Assembly (NCBI RefSeq): GCF_914767665.1
Contig: NC_059503.1
Location: 31,248,001 to 31,312,000, forward strand
Direction of reading: 5' to 3'
DNA from: Harmonia axyridis
Taxonomy: Eukaryota > Arthropoda > Insecta > Coleoptera > Coccinellidae
Length of the DNA stretch: 64,000 nucleotides
Part shown: one piece after another, positions 34,800-48,049 of the stretch
Position numbering within the stretch: the stretch's first letter is position 1
How the letters are laid out: each line of letters opens with the position of its first letter
Notes under the pieces: model-generated
Databases searched by the model: none
What the model was told of the DNA's origin: nothing
What the model saw: the letters and a program-made list of their open reading frames with translations, nothing else
Program-made: the position numbers and the translations under genes

Positions 34800-36890
34800 A
34801 AGGGAAATAGTAAATAATCAACAATCCGAAGAAAGTCGCCGTCACAATAGAAATTTGAATTAATAGTCTGTTTATCTAAGCATATTGAATGTTTTTCTTT
34901 GCTAATGGTGAAGTTTCTTTGGATGACTGTGGATTAACAATTATTATAAATATTCATAGTTTCTTCTACATTTCCTTCTTTCATTTTTTTTAAATACAAC
35001 TTCAAATTGAAAAAATATAAATAACCAACCAAAAGAAAAATCGAAATATGCAAAACTGTACAAATTGAGTAAACGGTTAACAAAATTGGACAATTAAATC
35101 AACATAAAGACAGAGGTCTGTTTCGGAATTTTTCAATACAATTTTTCTAACCAGTGTTCCAAAGTTTAAAGAACTTACTAAATTTACAAACTTACAACTC
35201 GTAGGTATATTCATTTCATTCATTTGTATTTGAGGACACCGTAGGCTAACTGAAAGAAACTGTTTCTCTGGTTCTTTTTTACTCTTCTGTGAATGGATGT
35301 GCAAATCAACATTCACAATTCCAATTACAATTTTAACAAATTTAATTTTGTCTTTTGGTGGATGTTCACTGTCATGAATAAATAATTGCTTTAAATGATA
35401 AAGATTAAATGAATCTGTTTGATGAAGACAATGTGGTAAAAATATCAAAGTTATGAAATATTGAAACCAACCAAAATAAAATTGAATTTTACATAACTAA
35501 ACAAATTGAGTTTTTTATTGGTTTTAATATTTTGTCGGTAAAAAGTACCTATATTATATCAAAATGATAAAAATTTTGGCACAATGATGTCATAAAAAAG
35601 ACACCAATAGGGGAAATTTCTCACATTGATTAGTTAGGAGAAAATCAGAAACGAGAAACAAATAAATTGTTTCGATGAACTTAACCTTGAAAAAAATAAT
35701 GTCCGAAAACATCTTGCTTATGATTACCTACATCTTCGGAATTTTGAATTAAAACTGTTCAATACACAATACAGAGGATATTTTAGGTTCCCCAACTCAC
35801 TTTTTCAATAAATAAATAAGATATCATTCGTTCAATTAAAATTCAAATATATTTAACTGTGCAATTTGTTTGTGACAACTGTAGGTACGATTTGTTTACC
35901 GTGCTTATTTTAGTCAATAGTCGTAGGTTAACAATATTATGTGAATTTTATGCATTTGTTTGTGGGTGGTTTTAACGAATTTCTCTTGACGTTTCCCTAA
36001 AAACTGAGTTTGAAATCTTTAAAGATATCTCGATCTAAAATTGAATTTTGACGATGTTTCATTCCGTCGAAGAGTAGTATTCCTCTTCTTTTATTTCAAA
36101 AATTTCTTGCTATAGCTTTCTTGTTATCATCTACATAATCGAATAGAACGGAAAATTTTTTTCAAAATGGCAAATTACGTCACGAAATTTTTCTTTTTAT
36201 TTATCAATGAGTTATACCATCCTCAGTCGTAAATACTCAATTTAAAATATGTCATTCATCAAAGCGTCAGTCTAACAATGCAACAAAAGAACCAGAAGAA
36301 ATCGATGTATAGCTATTCGAGATAAAGGTTTATTACGTTAAGACCTGGTCAACGTGATATCTCATATTTCCGTATTTTGTTAGGTAATTATCGATCTATT
36401 CAGTAAATAGTTTAAAAATGATGTAGATAGGAGTATAAAGAGGCATGTAATTAAATGATTAAGTCATGTTAATTTCAACCGATTCATTGTGTTTTTTTTC
36501 ACGAAGGTTTATTCGATGAGGATTTTAAGATTTACGTTTCAATTTCAGGAGATTAACAGAATAAGCTAAATAATTAATGGTAATGATATATGATTTAATA
36601 GCGGTTGAACCTTAAACAGAGGCTTGAAGTGTATATCTATCGACTTTACACTCAGGTTTTTTTCTCCAATTCAACCTGTTGCAATTATCTGATTTCATAC
36701 ACATGACTTTTTTTACCATTTCCCAAAATAAAATTGCACAGTATGAGCTTAAGAATGCGTGAAATCTAAAAGTTGAAGAAAATGCATTGTGAATCGTTCA
36801 TTCATTGCTCAATTATATAAATTTATATATGTATCTGAAAATTTTATATATTCCTGAGAAAATTACCATAGGATGTAAGAAAAGAGCAGA
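34800..36890. other. AT-rich stretch, no gene seen
   Basis: Downstream of the primer-like site there is no gag or pol frame. A 123-codon minus-strand frame (35077-35448) has no recognisable motif and lies in AT-rich sequence; I do not call it a gene. Confidence 0.45.
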
Positions 36891-36897
36891 TTAGACT

Positions 36898-37069
36898 CGG
36901 TGCACATGAGCTGCAAAGTAATTGGGACGCCACGATAGTTTTCAATCAAGATATAGGCAGAAATATAATACGTCGATAACAATGGGACACTCACTACTGG
37001 ATTTCTGCTTATGGGATTAAAAACTATAGCGCAGTCTCGATTACTTTGCAGCACATTTACATCGGTTGT
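36898..37069. mobile_element. Short inverted-repeat element
   Basis: Arms of about 60 bp share GCTGCAAAGTAAT and ATAGTTTT in opposite orientation. Confidence 0.5.
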
Positions 37070-37271
37070 ACCAAAACACAAAAAGGCTTTTTCTCATTCA
37101 CATTTACATTTTTATTTTAATTGAAGGAATTGACACAATCAATTAAACACTGTGCATCTTGATTATAAAGAGAGATAGACTCTTCAATCATTCATATTCA
37201 TATGTTATTCTGACTAGCTTTAGTGTCCTATATATACCCTTAGCTTCCGCCCATTTACGAATGAACTCCTC

Positions 37272-37496
37272 TGTATAGTATATCCAAAGTCACTTGGACG
37301 AAGCCAGAATATTTCGATTATACAAGGGTTGTCCAAGTTTCTAGAAATTCCTTTTGGGACCAGTGAATTTTTTGTTTTACAATTCTTCAAAATCAACCTC
37401 GGTTTTTAGCGGATCGCGATATCCACTACGAAGGGACATCTAGCCAAGCTTTTTTATGGACTAGTTCAAGTGACTTTGGATAAACTATATGTGTAT
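37272..37496. mobile_element. Short inverted-repeat element
   Basis: TATCCAAAGTCACTTGGAC near the left end returns inverted as CAAGTGACTTTGGATA near the right end; about 35 bp of arm on each side. Confidence 0.5.
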
Positions 37497-38943
37497 AGCC
37501 TCGACTTCTACTATTACCTACTTTCATCTTGTATTCAGGTATTCTGTTCTGAAAACCAAAACTGAAACTTTTATATTTTGCGCCTTGAGATTTGCAGAAA
37601 TGATTATCATGATGAGATATCGCAATTCGTTTCTGTGTCTCTTCAACATCGAAAATAAGGAAAAATTTCACTTTTACATTTGCGGTTCCTTGAAATTAAA
37701 ATCGACGGAATAATCCTCTTCGAACACCTCAGAGTTAATTAAAATGCGTTATTTGACCGAAATTACCGATAAACAATCGGCGAAAGCAAATAAGAATGCT
37801 ATAAATTTTGCTGTGTTGTTATTACATAAAGTGTTATATTATATTGGAGGTGGGTAAGCCAAAAACACGTTATCGAGGTATTCGGTTGACCGTCTTCAAG
37901 AAATATTATATTTTTATGAATGTTTATTACGAAAACTATTACGAATGTGCTTTTAGATGTGATCTTCCTTTCTATGTCTTTTCCTCGATATTTTTCACCA
38001 TTCAGAATCTACCTTACGAAATGTATCTACAGAGGATGATTCTCGGGCTTAATCTACTGTCAAAGTTTCTGTTATGAGTTGAATAACACTAAAACAGCAA
38101 GTCGATATCCCAAAATATAGCAACATAATGACATGGAAAAATTAATTAGATGTGGTATGCAAAATATTCATAATGGTGCAAGCATTAAAATATTTGAATG
38201 GTATTATTAATGACTGTATTAATAATATAGATAATAAGTAATTAGAAACAGCCTATAGAATATGAAGACATTCCAATGAATTATGTTCTTGGCGTATAGT
38301 ATATTGAATAATTGAAGGACTGACGTGAAGTCAGGAACTTTTCTACGCATTTTCAAATTCATTTGATAAAATTTTTCACGAAATATCGCATGAACTTTTA
38401 AACCACTATAAATATCTCAAAACCTAGTAGTAGATTTCTGCTTGATAGGTAGTTGTAGTTGATATGTAGTTTCATAAAGGCATTTCACTAGTGATCACAT
38501 TTTTTTAATATTATTGAAGTTTAAAATCTCAAATTCCTGATTTGTAAGATTTAAAAGAAATAGGTGGGAACCATAAAAATTCTTTAATGGGCCGAACCTC
38601 CCCCTGGCTACGCTCGTGACTTATGTTATTTAGAATTCCTAATTGTTCTACAACTCAAATGTGGATATACCTCTAACATGGAACACACATTTAGAGATTA
38701 TTCAAATTAAACCAGTTCATCCAATCATAGCCATCAAATTTGTAAAATTTCATATTTTAACTTCCGCGAAGATAATCTTAATATAGCTATATATTTTGTA
38801 TAGGGAACATTGAATAAGAAATATTCGCAAAATATGCAGGATGATCAATTCGAAATAACAGAGTTTATTTTATTCGGGAAAAAGGAAAGATCTCATAACA
38901 ATGTAAATGCCACGATAATAAGTACATACGTGTCACGAACTCG

Positions 38944-39063
38944 TCACACATACGAACCCTAGAAAAAATCCAAAGCAAAACACTTAGTAGAGCCATCAAC
39001 ACTCCCTGGTACATAAGGAATGAAGAAATAAGAAAAAAAAACAGAATATCATCTGTACCAAAA
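38944..39063 (+). mobile_element. Jockey-type LINE fragment (end of reverse transcriptase)
   Basis: One frame reads IRTLEKIQSKTLSRAINTPW followed by YIRNEEIRKKN. This is the conserved tail of Jockey-clade reverse transcriptases (a Q.K.LR.I.NAPWYVRN pattern). About 40 codons are left; the rest of the LINE is absent. Confidence 0.65.
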
Positions 39064-39431
39064 ACTGAAAGAAGCAACCAACTACAACCCAGATGAAAAA
39101 AAAAAGGGAAAATGGAAAAAATCAAGCAAAGTCCCAGAATTCGAATGACAGAAGCAATGCAAAGCTGACTTAGCATTACTAAATTTGAGTGACAAAAAAC
39201 TATGGTTTTGATGATGCTATCAACACGAAATCTGGCATCAAGCTTGAAATTGTTCACTTGCATGAATTAAATTCGGTGGGATCTGTTGTCACTGAAATAT
39301 ACTAACTGACAAAGAAACTGCAACACCAAGAAGGAGCTGTTTATATTCAATTTTTTTTTGGTAAAACAAGGATAGTATAGCAAGGAGTATATGATGAAAT
39401 TTAGAAAAAAAACGAAGGGTTTACAATTTGT

Positions 39432-40450
39432 AAATAATGTGTTTGTCCACCGCAATTATCTATACGCTCCCAAACACGTCTCGGCATTGATGCAATAAGA
39501 TGGTCTATTTCTTTTTGAGGAATACTATCCCAAGCTACCTGTACTTCATGTCTGAGAGCTGCCAAATTCTGTGGTGGCTAGGGTAAATTTCCAAGCCCAT
39601 GATGTCCCAAACATGCTCTATGGGCGAAAAATCGGGGGAAGTGGGCGGCTATAATAATAATAATAATATATAATAATATAATTTTGCTCAATAAACTTAT
39701 AATAATAATAATAATATGCCACTATGGCACTATGCCACTATGGCAAAAGATTCGCATGGGTCGCTTCGAAAAAGTTTAAACTAACTTTGGCAACATGAGG
39801 TAGAGCATTATCTTACTGAAATATTGGATTCTCGAGCTGGTTAATGTAAGGAAGAACATATGACTCCACTATTTCTTGAAGGTAATGCAGCACTGTCATG
39901 TTACCTTGTATAAAGACTGAAGGTGACCTATTTGCATGTGCAATAGCACCCCATTCCATAACGCCTACTGTCCGGTGTACATTACGCTCAACATCAAATT
40001 GGGGTTCGCGTATTTCTCCCCGACGTCGTTTTACCCTTCTTCGACCATCATGTGCACCTAAGGAGAATCGAGATTCTTCAGAAAAGACGACCTGATGCCA
40101 TTCTACATTCCAATTTTGACATTTTTTGCACCACTGTAATCGTTGCCGGCGATGCTCAACCGTCAGAGGTAACCCAAGATGGGGTTGATAATGCTGCAGT
40201 AAAAAAGACCTTATACAGCAGTGAACCGTTCGGAAAGTTACAGGATGGCCTTGTTCTCCTAACCACTCATCAGCCAAAGATCGAGCTGTCGCAAATCGGT
40301 TTCTATTGGTCATAGGTCTTAGACGTCAATCTTGAACTTTATTAGAGCCCTTTCGACGTCCGTTGCCTACTCTTCTTCGATTTTGGGCATTATCAAACCA
40401 TGCTTGATAACATCTCATAACAGTAGTTGGATTTCCGTTCGTACGCGTAC
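39432..40450 (-). pseudogene. Tc1-like transposase
   Basis: Read on the minus strand: a DNA-binding segment (WFDNAQNRRRVGNGRRKGSN), a stop, then an intact 166-codon frame (40313-39813) with RNRFATARSLADEWLG, VTFRTVHCCIRSF, and the first catalytic Asp region replaced by VVFSEESRFSLG where the family usually has FSDESRF. It continues through VMEWGAIAHANRSP and VLPYINQ. Past 39813 the frame breaks; an AHRACLGHHGLGNLP..PPQNL segment and ERIDNCGGQTHY at the end are the usual Tc1 C-terminus. The Asp-to-Glu change, stops and the microsatellite make it non-functional. Confidence 0.85.
39648..39716. repeat. AAT microsatellite inside the Tc1-like pseudogene
   Basis: Two runs of ATAATAATAATAA-type sequence, separated by an ATTTTGCTCAATAAACTT spacer. 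Confidence 0.9.
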
Positions 40451-40478
40451 GAACGGCTATTTCTAACAGACTGCAAAA

Positions 40479-40878
40479 TATACTAACTGACAAAGAATCA
40501 GCAACACCCAGACGGAGCTGTTTAAATTTTTAATTTTTTTTTGGTAAAACATAGATAATATAGCAAGGAGTGAATTTGGAAAAAACTCGTGAAGGTTTTT
40601 TCATGTCAACAATTTTTGTTACCTACTTGAATATTGTAGTCGTTTTTTAAATTTTACAACAAATCAGGTGTTTGAGGAGATCAAAAGTCAATGTTTAGTT
40701 GTTGTTAAAATGCCTAAAACTACTAAACTAAACATTGACTTTTGATCTCCTCGAACAGCTGATTTGTTGTAAAATTTAAAAAGTACAATATCCAAGTAAC
40801 AAAAATTATTCACATATTCACGAGTTTTTTTCCAAATTCAATCATTTACTCCTTGCTATATTACCTATCTAGCTATTA
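40479..40878. mobile_element. Fold-back element derived from a Tc1 end
   Basis: Two arms of about 150 bp (40550-40700 and 40715-40876) are inverted copies with a short centre. Shared blocks include ATATAGCAAGGAGT, ACAACAAATCAG and GAGATCAAAAGTCAATGTTT. The left edge carries the same TATACTAACTGACAAAGAA terminus as the Tc1-like element next to it. Confidence 0.75.
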
Positions 40879-42069
40879 TATATCCTACTTCTGATACTTG
40901 AAATTAGTAAGGAATGAAACATTCCTGATGTTAGTATTGCGAAAATATTATTGCATGATATTTTATTCTAAACTGCCACAATTCAATTCGATACTTTTCT
41001 TTTATTTAATAGATTTCTCATATGATCGTGTTAGCTGTCATTTTTTCATTGATAACTATTTATCCGTTATTTGACTGCTGAGATATCGCCAAATGAAGCA
41101 ACGTCAGATTTCCCTTGAAAATCCAGTCATCTTAAAATTCGTCTTATTTCAAACATTCCACTAACCATTATGAAACCGCACCTTCCACTCTATCCACTGA
41201 AGGTTTCGTAACAAAACGAATTATTGAAATTTAGCGCCATTGTAACAATTCTCGAGAGCCTCCGTGTAGGCGAGTGTGAATTTGAATAAATAAATATACA
41301 GTAGCCGAAATCGATTAAACAAATACTTTTTTCGATACTTGATCCCATTGTGATGGTTAGTTTTTGCGGGGGACCGATTTGGTGGATAATTCGCTGATAT
41401 TATTAGGAATAAGTGGGTGTATCTCGATCTAGGAAAGTAGTTGATCTATTTACGCCCACGGATTCGATGTTTTTTGGACATTTTAATTGATTAGTCCGTT
41501 TAACTTAGTTGGCAATGTCCAGTTTCTTTTACTCTCATTCAAGGACGATAGATATTATCAAAAAATTTATAGATATGTAGAAAACAATATTATAGTTGGA
41601 GGATGTGTAGAAAGTAGAGATTGTCTTTTTCAATTTCAAAGATGATCCAAATGAAGTTTTCAGAAGAGAAAGACGAGAACACCTGAAGACGGAAAGAAAT
41701 GTTTGAAATCTGCAATAATGTTATGAAAACACATAAGAACTTTCTCACCAAAGTTTATTATGTATTCACTTTCATTTCATATACTCTGAAAAGAAAAATT
41801 GTATCTTAAATATTATGATGCAGTGTTTGTTTTTCTTCCGAATTTCCACTTGCCACGACGTCGAAACAAATTATCTCAATACAAACAAAAAAAATTTCTA
41901 GTGAAAATATAGCAGAGATTCGAATATGGGATTCTTTTTCAAAATTTAAAATGAAATATTCATAACCAAAAAACTATACGGTATGCAGTATAACCGTAGT
42001 GCGTACAGGTGTCCCAAATTCGATGCTCACTGAAACATCTCGGAAACTCTAAGGGCACTCGGAAACTCA

Positions 42070-42226
42070 TATTTTGCACCATTTGCCTAAACACTGATTA
42101 AAATTTAAACATTGATTACTTTCTGATTTCTCTTAAGAAATCAGAAAGTAATCAATGTTTAAATTTTTAATCAATTTGAAACAATTTTCAATCAATGCTT
42201 ACGCAAATGGTGCAACTGGCCATAAT
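42070..42226. mobile_element. Palindromic MITE, copy 1
   Basis: GCACCATTTGC and its inverse GCAAATGGTGC flank a hairpin centred on TTGATTACTTTCTGATTTCT and its complement. A second copy lies at 54015-54164. Confidence 0.7.
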
Positions 42227-43036
42227 ACTTAGAGAAAAAATCTTCAAGTACACTCGAGCTCTCTTTTCGAAATGATAAGATATCAGAAGTCAGATCATAG
42301 ATATCTCGATTCGTTCTGAAAAATGACTGTTACAAATATTTCGGTATATCTTGGTTTCAGTACGAAATATTCAAAAAATTCAGAATCGTTTTTTTTCAGT
42401 AGTTTTTATGGTTTATATGATACTCCTAACAGATTCTAGAAATCAATTACCATTTTAAAAATACAGAGCAAAGTTGGTGCTTTTCAAATGCGGGACACCC
42501 AATTTTTTTCAAAGCTGTTTTTATCCGAAAATTTGTCGTAAATTATTCCTCTATCGGTTTTTCAAAAATGTCAAAAATGTTTCGAAGATTCGAGTTTTTT
42601 GCCTAAATATTTTGATGGCACACTCTTCGTTCATTTGTAGATTAAATCATTTTGTGTTAATTGTAGAATTGTAATTTAGGGTGTCCCGCTAACAGTCCTC
42701 TATATCTCTGAATCGATAATTAATTTCTATAAACACAGAAACACCCTATATATCACTGAATTTATCAATAATACGATGGACACAAAATGAATTTAATCTC
42801 GAAATGAATGAAAAATATTCATATACATGTAAGGAGTCCCATCAAAACAAGAAGTCAAAAAACTCAATATTTTTGAAACGAGAATAATTTTTGAAAAACC
42901 GGAAACGGGATGCTTTTCGACAAATCTGCGGACAAAAAAACTGTGTTGAAAAACATAGGGTGTCCCATTCAATTCAGCTCTATATTTCTAAAACTCTAAT
43001 TATTTTCTATATGATCTGTTACGACTATCATATATA

Positions 43037-43583
43037 CAGGGTGGCCACTTTTTTAATGGGATTGTATTGGTAACTTTTGAACCATAAGAGTTAGAAGGTC
43101 GGTCAAATGGGGAAAAAGTTGTATGCATAGAAGCATTATCAAGCAGGTCAAAATCACCTTAAAATCTACTTTGAATGACATTGTATGATATATCGTTGAA
43201 TTCAGCGTTAAAAGTTATTTCGAAAAATGTCATAAAATACGCAGGTCCGTATTGAAAAAAATGAGGTTGAGGGTGGCCCAAAGAGTACGAAACGTTGGAT
43301 ACGAAATCTGATTACGTCAAATTGAGGATAATTTACTGTCGAATAAAAAATTCCTGTAACATTTTTTGTTAATATTTGAAATAAAGTGGGAAAAAAAGAA
43401 AAATCAAAATGACAGAATTTACTTTTCTTATGATATCTCAATAACCGGCCCTGATAATCTGGATTTGTTTGAACTACTTGAAAATGCTTCTATGCATGCA
43501 ACTTTTTCTCCATTTGACCGACCTTCTAACTCTTATGGTTTAAAAGTTACCAATACAATCCCATTGAAAAAGTGGCCACCCTG
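43037..43583. mobile_element. Inverted-repeat element, ACAGGGTGGCCAC ends
   Basis: The first and last roughly 100 bp are about 95% identical inverted copies, starting CAGGGTGGCCACTTTTT and including GAGTTAGAAGGTCGGTCAAA. TA or a longer AT-rich flank is present at both ends, which would fit a Tc1/mariner-type target. Confidence 0.8.
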
Positions 43584-43714
43584 TATGTTAACAATAAATG
43601 TTACTTTCCGATATCTTATTGTTTCGAAGAAAGAAGTCCGTTGGCCGCGGCTATGAAGATTTTTCCCATAGTTCTCGAGATGCTTTCAGTGAGCATCGAA
43701 TTTAGGACACCCTG

Positions 43715-45440
43715 TACTATATTATGTCCTCATTTCGATATTTGGCCTTGAAAATTCACGGAATATGTTTTCGAATTACTCCCTCGAAGAATTCCAAAGG
43801 AATATTTCTGAAAATAATAAACAAAAATTATATTACTTGAAATAATTCGAGGCATTATAAGTATATAACTTCCGGGTGTACCTATATTAAGACAGCATTA
43901 TGAACACTTTCATAAATCAATATTAAATTTTTTTTTCAATAAATTATTTTTGGTGTTTATATTCACTAATAAAATGCTTTCAAATAACTTTGATTTCATG
44001 CCTATCTATCTGCCTCTGTGTTAATCGATAATGAAGGTTTACAGAAATTTAAAGAAAATCGCTAAAGTAACATTATTTAGCATCATTATTCAGAATATCA
44101 TGCAAATTCAATTGAAGATGCCGAACTCATATAGGTGAGCTTCCAAATGTAACATCTTGATTGATGTTGAAGAATTTCATATAACGATATAACCAAAGAT
44201 TTTTTAACAACATCACGAATTATAATTGATATTTCAGCAATAGAACTTTTATTTTGAATGGAGAGTTAATGACGTGTAAAATTATATAGGATTAAGATGT
44301 GGCCCATACTATACAGAATATTAGGAAATTTTTTTCAATTCAACTTTCGTCTTTTGAATGTTTCCATTCCAAATTAATATTAGAAAAATATTCTTATATT
44401 GAATTAACACAATTTCAGTTGAAACATATGGTATAAATCCATACAAAACAATCACTGTTGAAAAGGATAGTGATCAGGTACTAGGTAGGTAATGATATTT
44501 TGCAATGTAATATATTATTTTATTGAATAGTAGCTTCCCGAGTGAAGTTACTGTATTAGATGGAAAATGTTTTTTAGGTGATAATAAGATAATAAAGTTA
44601 ATTTTTGGAAAGATTGCCATGTGGCAAATAATAATAATAATTAAAATGTTTATTTGACCCACACACAAAACTTTCTTACAATCTGTATAACATTATGTAC
44701 TAATTAAACTAACAAGAATTCCATTAACCCTCAAAATGTCAAAAAAAAACATTAGAAAAAAATATATAGATATCTTTCCCGAACGCACATCCATTGGCAA
44801 GCCACTGGATCTGCCTTGTGTGGGAAATTATTTTGTCATTTACTCAAAAACAAAAGGACACTCAAAGAGAAACAAATCCAGATGACATATAAAAAGAAAA
44901 AACATTTCATCTTGAAAGGGAAGAAAAACTGAGCGAGCAGGCACATTATCTAAACATGAACAAATGAATTTTTTATACAGAGCATTTCTTCGACCACTCT
45001 TGCTGACATCATTTTCAACCAATTTTTGATTTTCCTCTTGAATTCATAAGAGTTGCAGAATTTTTTATTGTTGATGGAACCTTATTGTAAATAAAGGTTA
45101 AATAATGTTAAAAGCTTTTTATAAGAAAGTTTTGCTACCGTTTTATACGGAGTGGATCTTGATGTACATACTTCATACACTATATTGATACCATAGCATG
45201 GCTTTGAATATAGTCATTCAATTGTTGAAATATCATATTGAGGAAACTGTTCCTTTAAGCTATAAAACTTTTCCATTCCTGAGCTACAAAAAATATTCCC
45301 TGAGGATAGTTCAACTATTTGCTGTTGAATAAATAACTAATACTGCTGTGTGCCTGAAGTGGAAAGGTCAGTTTTGAAGCCTATACAGACGGTGCTGGTT
45401 TGAGGTATTTTTGGGCTTGTGGTCACAGAAGAACGACTAG
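43715..45440. other. AT-rich stretch, no gene seen
   Basis: No domain, no splice-supported frame and no inverted repeat recognised. Confidence 0.4.
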
Positions 45441-46250
45441 CCCCCTGGCGGCCTTGACACTGCTGGATCTCTTGGAATCAAACAAAATTTCAATTTTTAT
45501 TATGAAAAATTTTCTTACAGGAACTTTTGAGAATTGAAAATAATATTCTGAAATCACTCAAAAAAAATTGTTATTGGCAAACTGGCGTAATATTAAGCCA
45601 AAATCTAGTTTCTTCAGTGCGCTATATTCTATTTAATGCATCGAGGTTTTTTTGCCTTATATTGGACCTCAGAATAATTTCATAACACTCAGTAGGAGCT
45701 GAATATTTCAGAATGAAAAAAAATTGAACAGAAAGCTGTAGAAGTATGCGATTCAAAATAAAAATTGAATTCATCACACTGAATTATGTATTTTTTCATA
45801 GCAATAACGACATTCCTCTAAATCGTGTAGAAATGAAGATTTCGAATTCTAAAGTAGAAAACTCAAAAATCTGGTTACTGGAAATATTAAAATTACATGA
45901 AACGTTATGAAGGGTTGTATGAAGTGAACAAGCCCACAGACTTCAAACAAAATCGTACTTCTGATTGCCAAGTTATAGATATCAGAAAATTAGGCCAATT
46001 TCCATGAACCACCATGTATCTCCGAAACTAAGAGTCTTAGGATATACAACAAGCTACTCTTATGAAAGGCCTGGATGACCTGAATTCACCACTTGGCTAT
46101 GGCCAACCATTCATGATGCACATGTATAATGGAAGCAGAAAACGACTAACAATCATTAGAACGGATGAATGAAAATTATAGACCAATTTTATTTTGAGCA
46201 ACTTCAGCAAGTTTTTGGAAGTATTATTTATAAGATTTCGGCCCTCATCA

Positions 46251-46511
46251 GTATGGTGAAAAATTGTTAGATGAGCAACACTTGAAGAAAAACAAACAAC
46301 AAACAAACGGAGTCCACAACAGAAGCCAGCCGTCCATTTGTAGTTTTCACGCAGGTAGCTATAGCTTCCCACATGGTGATGTTGGTTGTTGCCCGAAAAC
46401 CCATTGGGTCTTCCTGCGGAAACCACAAATGGACGGCTGGCTTCTGTTGTGGACTCCGTTTGTTTGTTGTTTTTCTTCAAGTGTTGCTCATCTAACATTT
46501 TTTCACCGTAC
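46251..46511. mobile_element. Large palindrome, arms about 105 bp
   Basis: Left arm 46251-46355 and right arm 46410-46511 are nearly exact inverted copies, with GAGCAACACTTGAAGAAAAA and CAACAGAAGCCAGCCGTCCA each returning as complements. A 55-bp centre remains. Overlapping open frames on both strands are a consequence of the palindrome. Confidence 0.85.
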
Positions 46512-47770
46512 GATAAGTGCTCGCACTTATTGGTTTCGATTTCTTTTGTTTTTTTTATTTTTCACATAGAATGTATTTAGTCTAATAAGGTTTCACTTCT
46601 TGTAATTTTCTTCCCATTCTGTGATTGGCTCAGGCTGTTGAATGGTGTAATAAATACATAATTTTCATTAAAATCCGAGGAATTTATGTTCGAACGGTTC
46701 AAGGCTTGATACGAGATATACCCAGAAGACTGCGTATTTTTGAAGTCCATGGACCTTTATATTCAATTTATAATAAAAATGTTGTTGTTTAAAAAACATT
46801 CATTTGAACCTGTTCTAAAATCATTTTTTTAATACATATACTATGAAGAAATTGGTGTCCAAACATTTGGTGCACTTAGATGAGAAGAATGAATGCTTGC
46901 TGTCTATAAAAGAATGTTTCAAACTAAATGGCGAATAGAAATTCTCACAATCGTTAAATGTTCCATCGAGCGCAAGAGCATAATTCATCTTCGTTTAAAC
47001 AATCAATCAACGATAGAAATCTCCATTTACCAAACTTATGATACTAAACATTCAACATATCAACTAATGTTTCAACATATCGCCGAAACTAATCATCAAC
47101 AACCCATATATTTGGGATTATAACAAATTCGTCTTGGTTTACAAATATAACATTCCATTGGATGGATGAACCCATGAATTATTAATGCATTTCACGAAGA
47201 TAGTGATTACAAAATATCAATTCAACGCAATAATTTTTTTTATCAGGTTGTATGTCAACAGAGAATCCATTGTTGAGTTCGATTTTCCACGGCGTTATTG
47301 ATTAAATTGAGATGAGCATGGCGAATTTCGGGTTGTTAGAGGTTGAAAGGGGAATTTCATTCTGATAGGTTAATTTTGTCATGTTGCGCAATATGTTGCT
47401 TCGAAAAATTCCTCCGTTTTGGTCTCATTATTATTGTTCGCTAGGTTATTGTGTTTCAACATAGGTAGGTCAGGTTAATTCAGATTGTTTCTATAATATA
47501 TTAAGTGTGTCGCATCTGTAAACCTTCTTCACAGTTTTCCTTGAACTTTTGGTGGAATATTTTTACTTTTATATGATTTAGGCTTCTTCGGCAATGTTTC
47601 TGTTCTGGCGCAACCAAGACAGCATACAATCGCGAAATGAATATGCACATCACTGCATCAGGAAAAGTCAAACACAACTGTGCATGAGCATAAGCTTATT
47701 TGGGAGAGAGGGGCTTAGATAGTTTTTGCCTGGTGTGGTAGAATTTCCGAGTGACAAAATTATGAGAAAG

Positions 47771-48049
47771 ACAGGGTGTTAAGGTGTTTCCTAATAAGAC
47801 GTGAACCTTGGAGGACGTGTTAGTATGACTCATTTGCTGTCGTTTAAGCTTTATTTATCGATCAACAAAAATTTATATTATTATCAATATTTACAAAATA
47901 TTTGAGTTCTCTTGATTTTGAAAGATTTTTCACCTTACTTCATTTTTAGTCAATTATTTCTACGTTGACCAAATCGACAGCAATCAACAGCAAATCAACG
48001 AAACTAATACTTCCTTCAAGGTTCACGTCTAATTTGGAAACACCTTGTA
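47771..48049. mobile_element. ACAGGGTG-family element, copy with GTGAACCTTGG arms
   Basis: Left end ACAGGGTGTTAAGGTGTTTC, then AAGACGTGAACCTTGGAGGA; right end inverse, with TCAAGGTTCACGTCTAATTT. A longer relative is at 59030-59913. Confidence 0.65.

Larger units (their letters stand above)
39298..40480 (-). mobile_element. Tc1-like element, decayed
   Basis: Its left end starts TATACTAACTGACAAAGAAA. The same terminus, in the same orientation, begins the adjoining repeat at 40479, where the first part of the transposase is cut off. An AAT microsatellite interrupts the coding region at about 39648-39716. Confidence 0.7.
42005..43714. mobile_element. 1.7-kb inverted-repeat element with two insertions
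   Basis: Outer arms of about 55 bp: ACAGGTGTCCCAAATTCGAT then GCTCACTGAAA at the left, and the inverse ending GACACCCTGT at the right. Two smaller elements (42070-42226 and 43037-43583) lie within it. No coding sequence. Confidence 0.6.

Noticed and set aside
35077..35448. 123-codon minus-strand frame after the putative LTR
   Set aside because: No gag-like or other motif, AT-rich, no splice or promoter support.
38865..39263. 132-codon minus-strand frame with several hydrophobic stretches
   Set aside because: It is the complement of a Jockey-type reverse transcriptase remnant on the plus strand, whose poly-A-rich codons read as Phe and Leu in reverse.
46097..46580. Three overlapping frames of 64-133 codons on both strands
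   Set aside because: They are generated by the large palindrome at 46251-46511.
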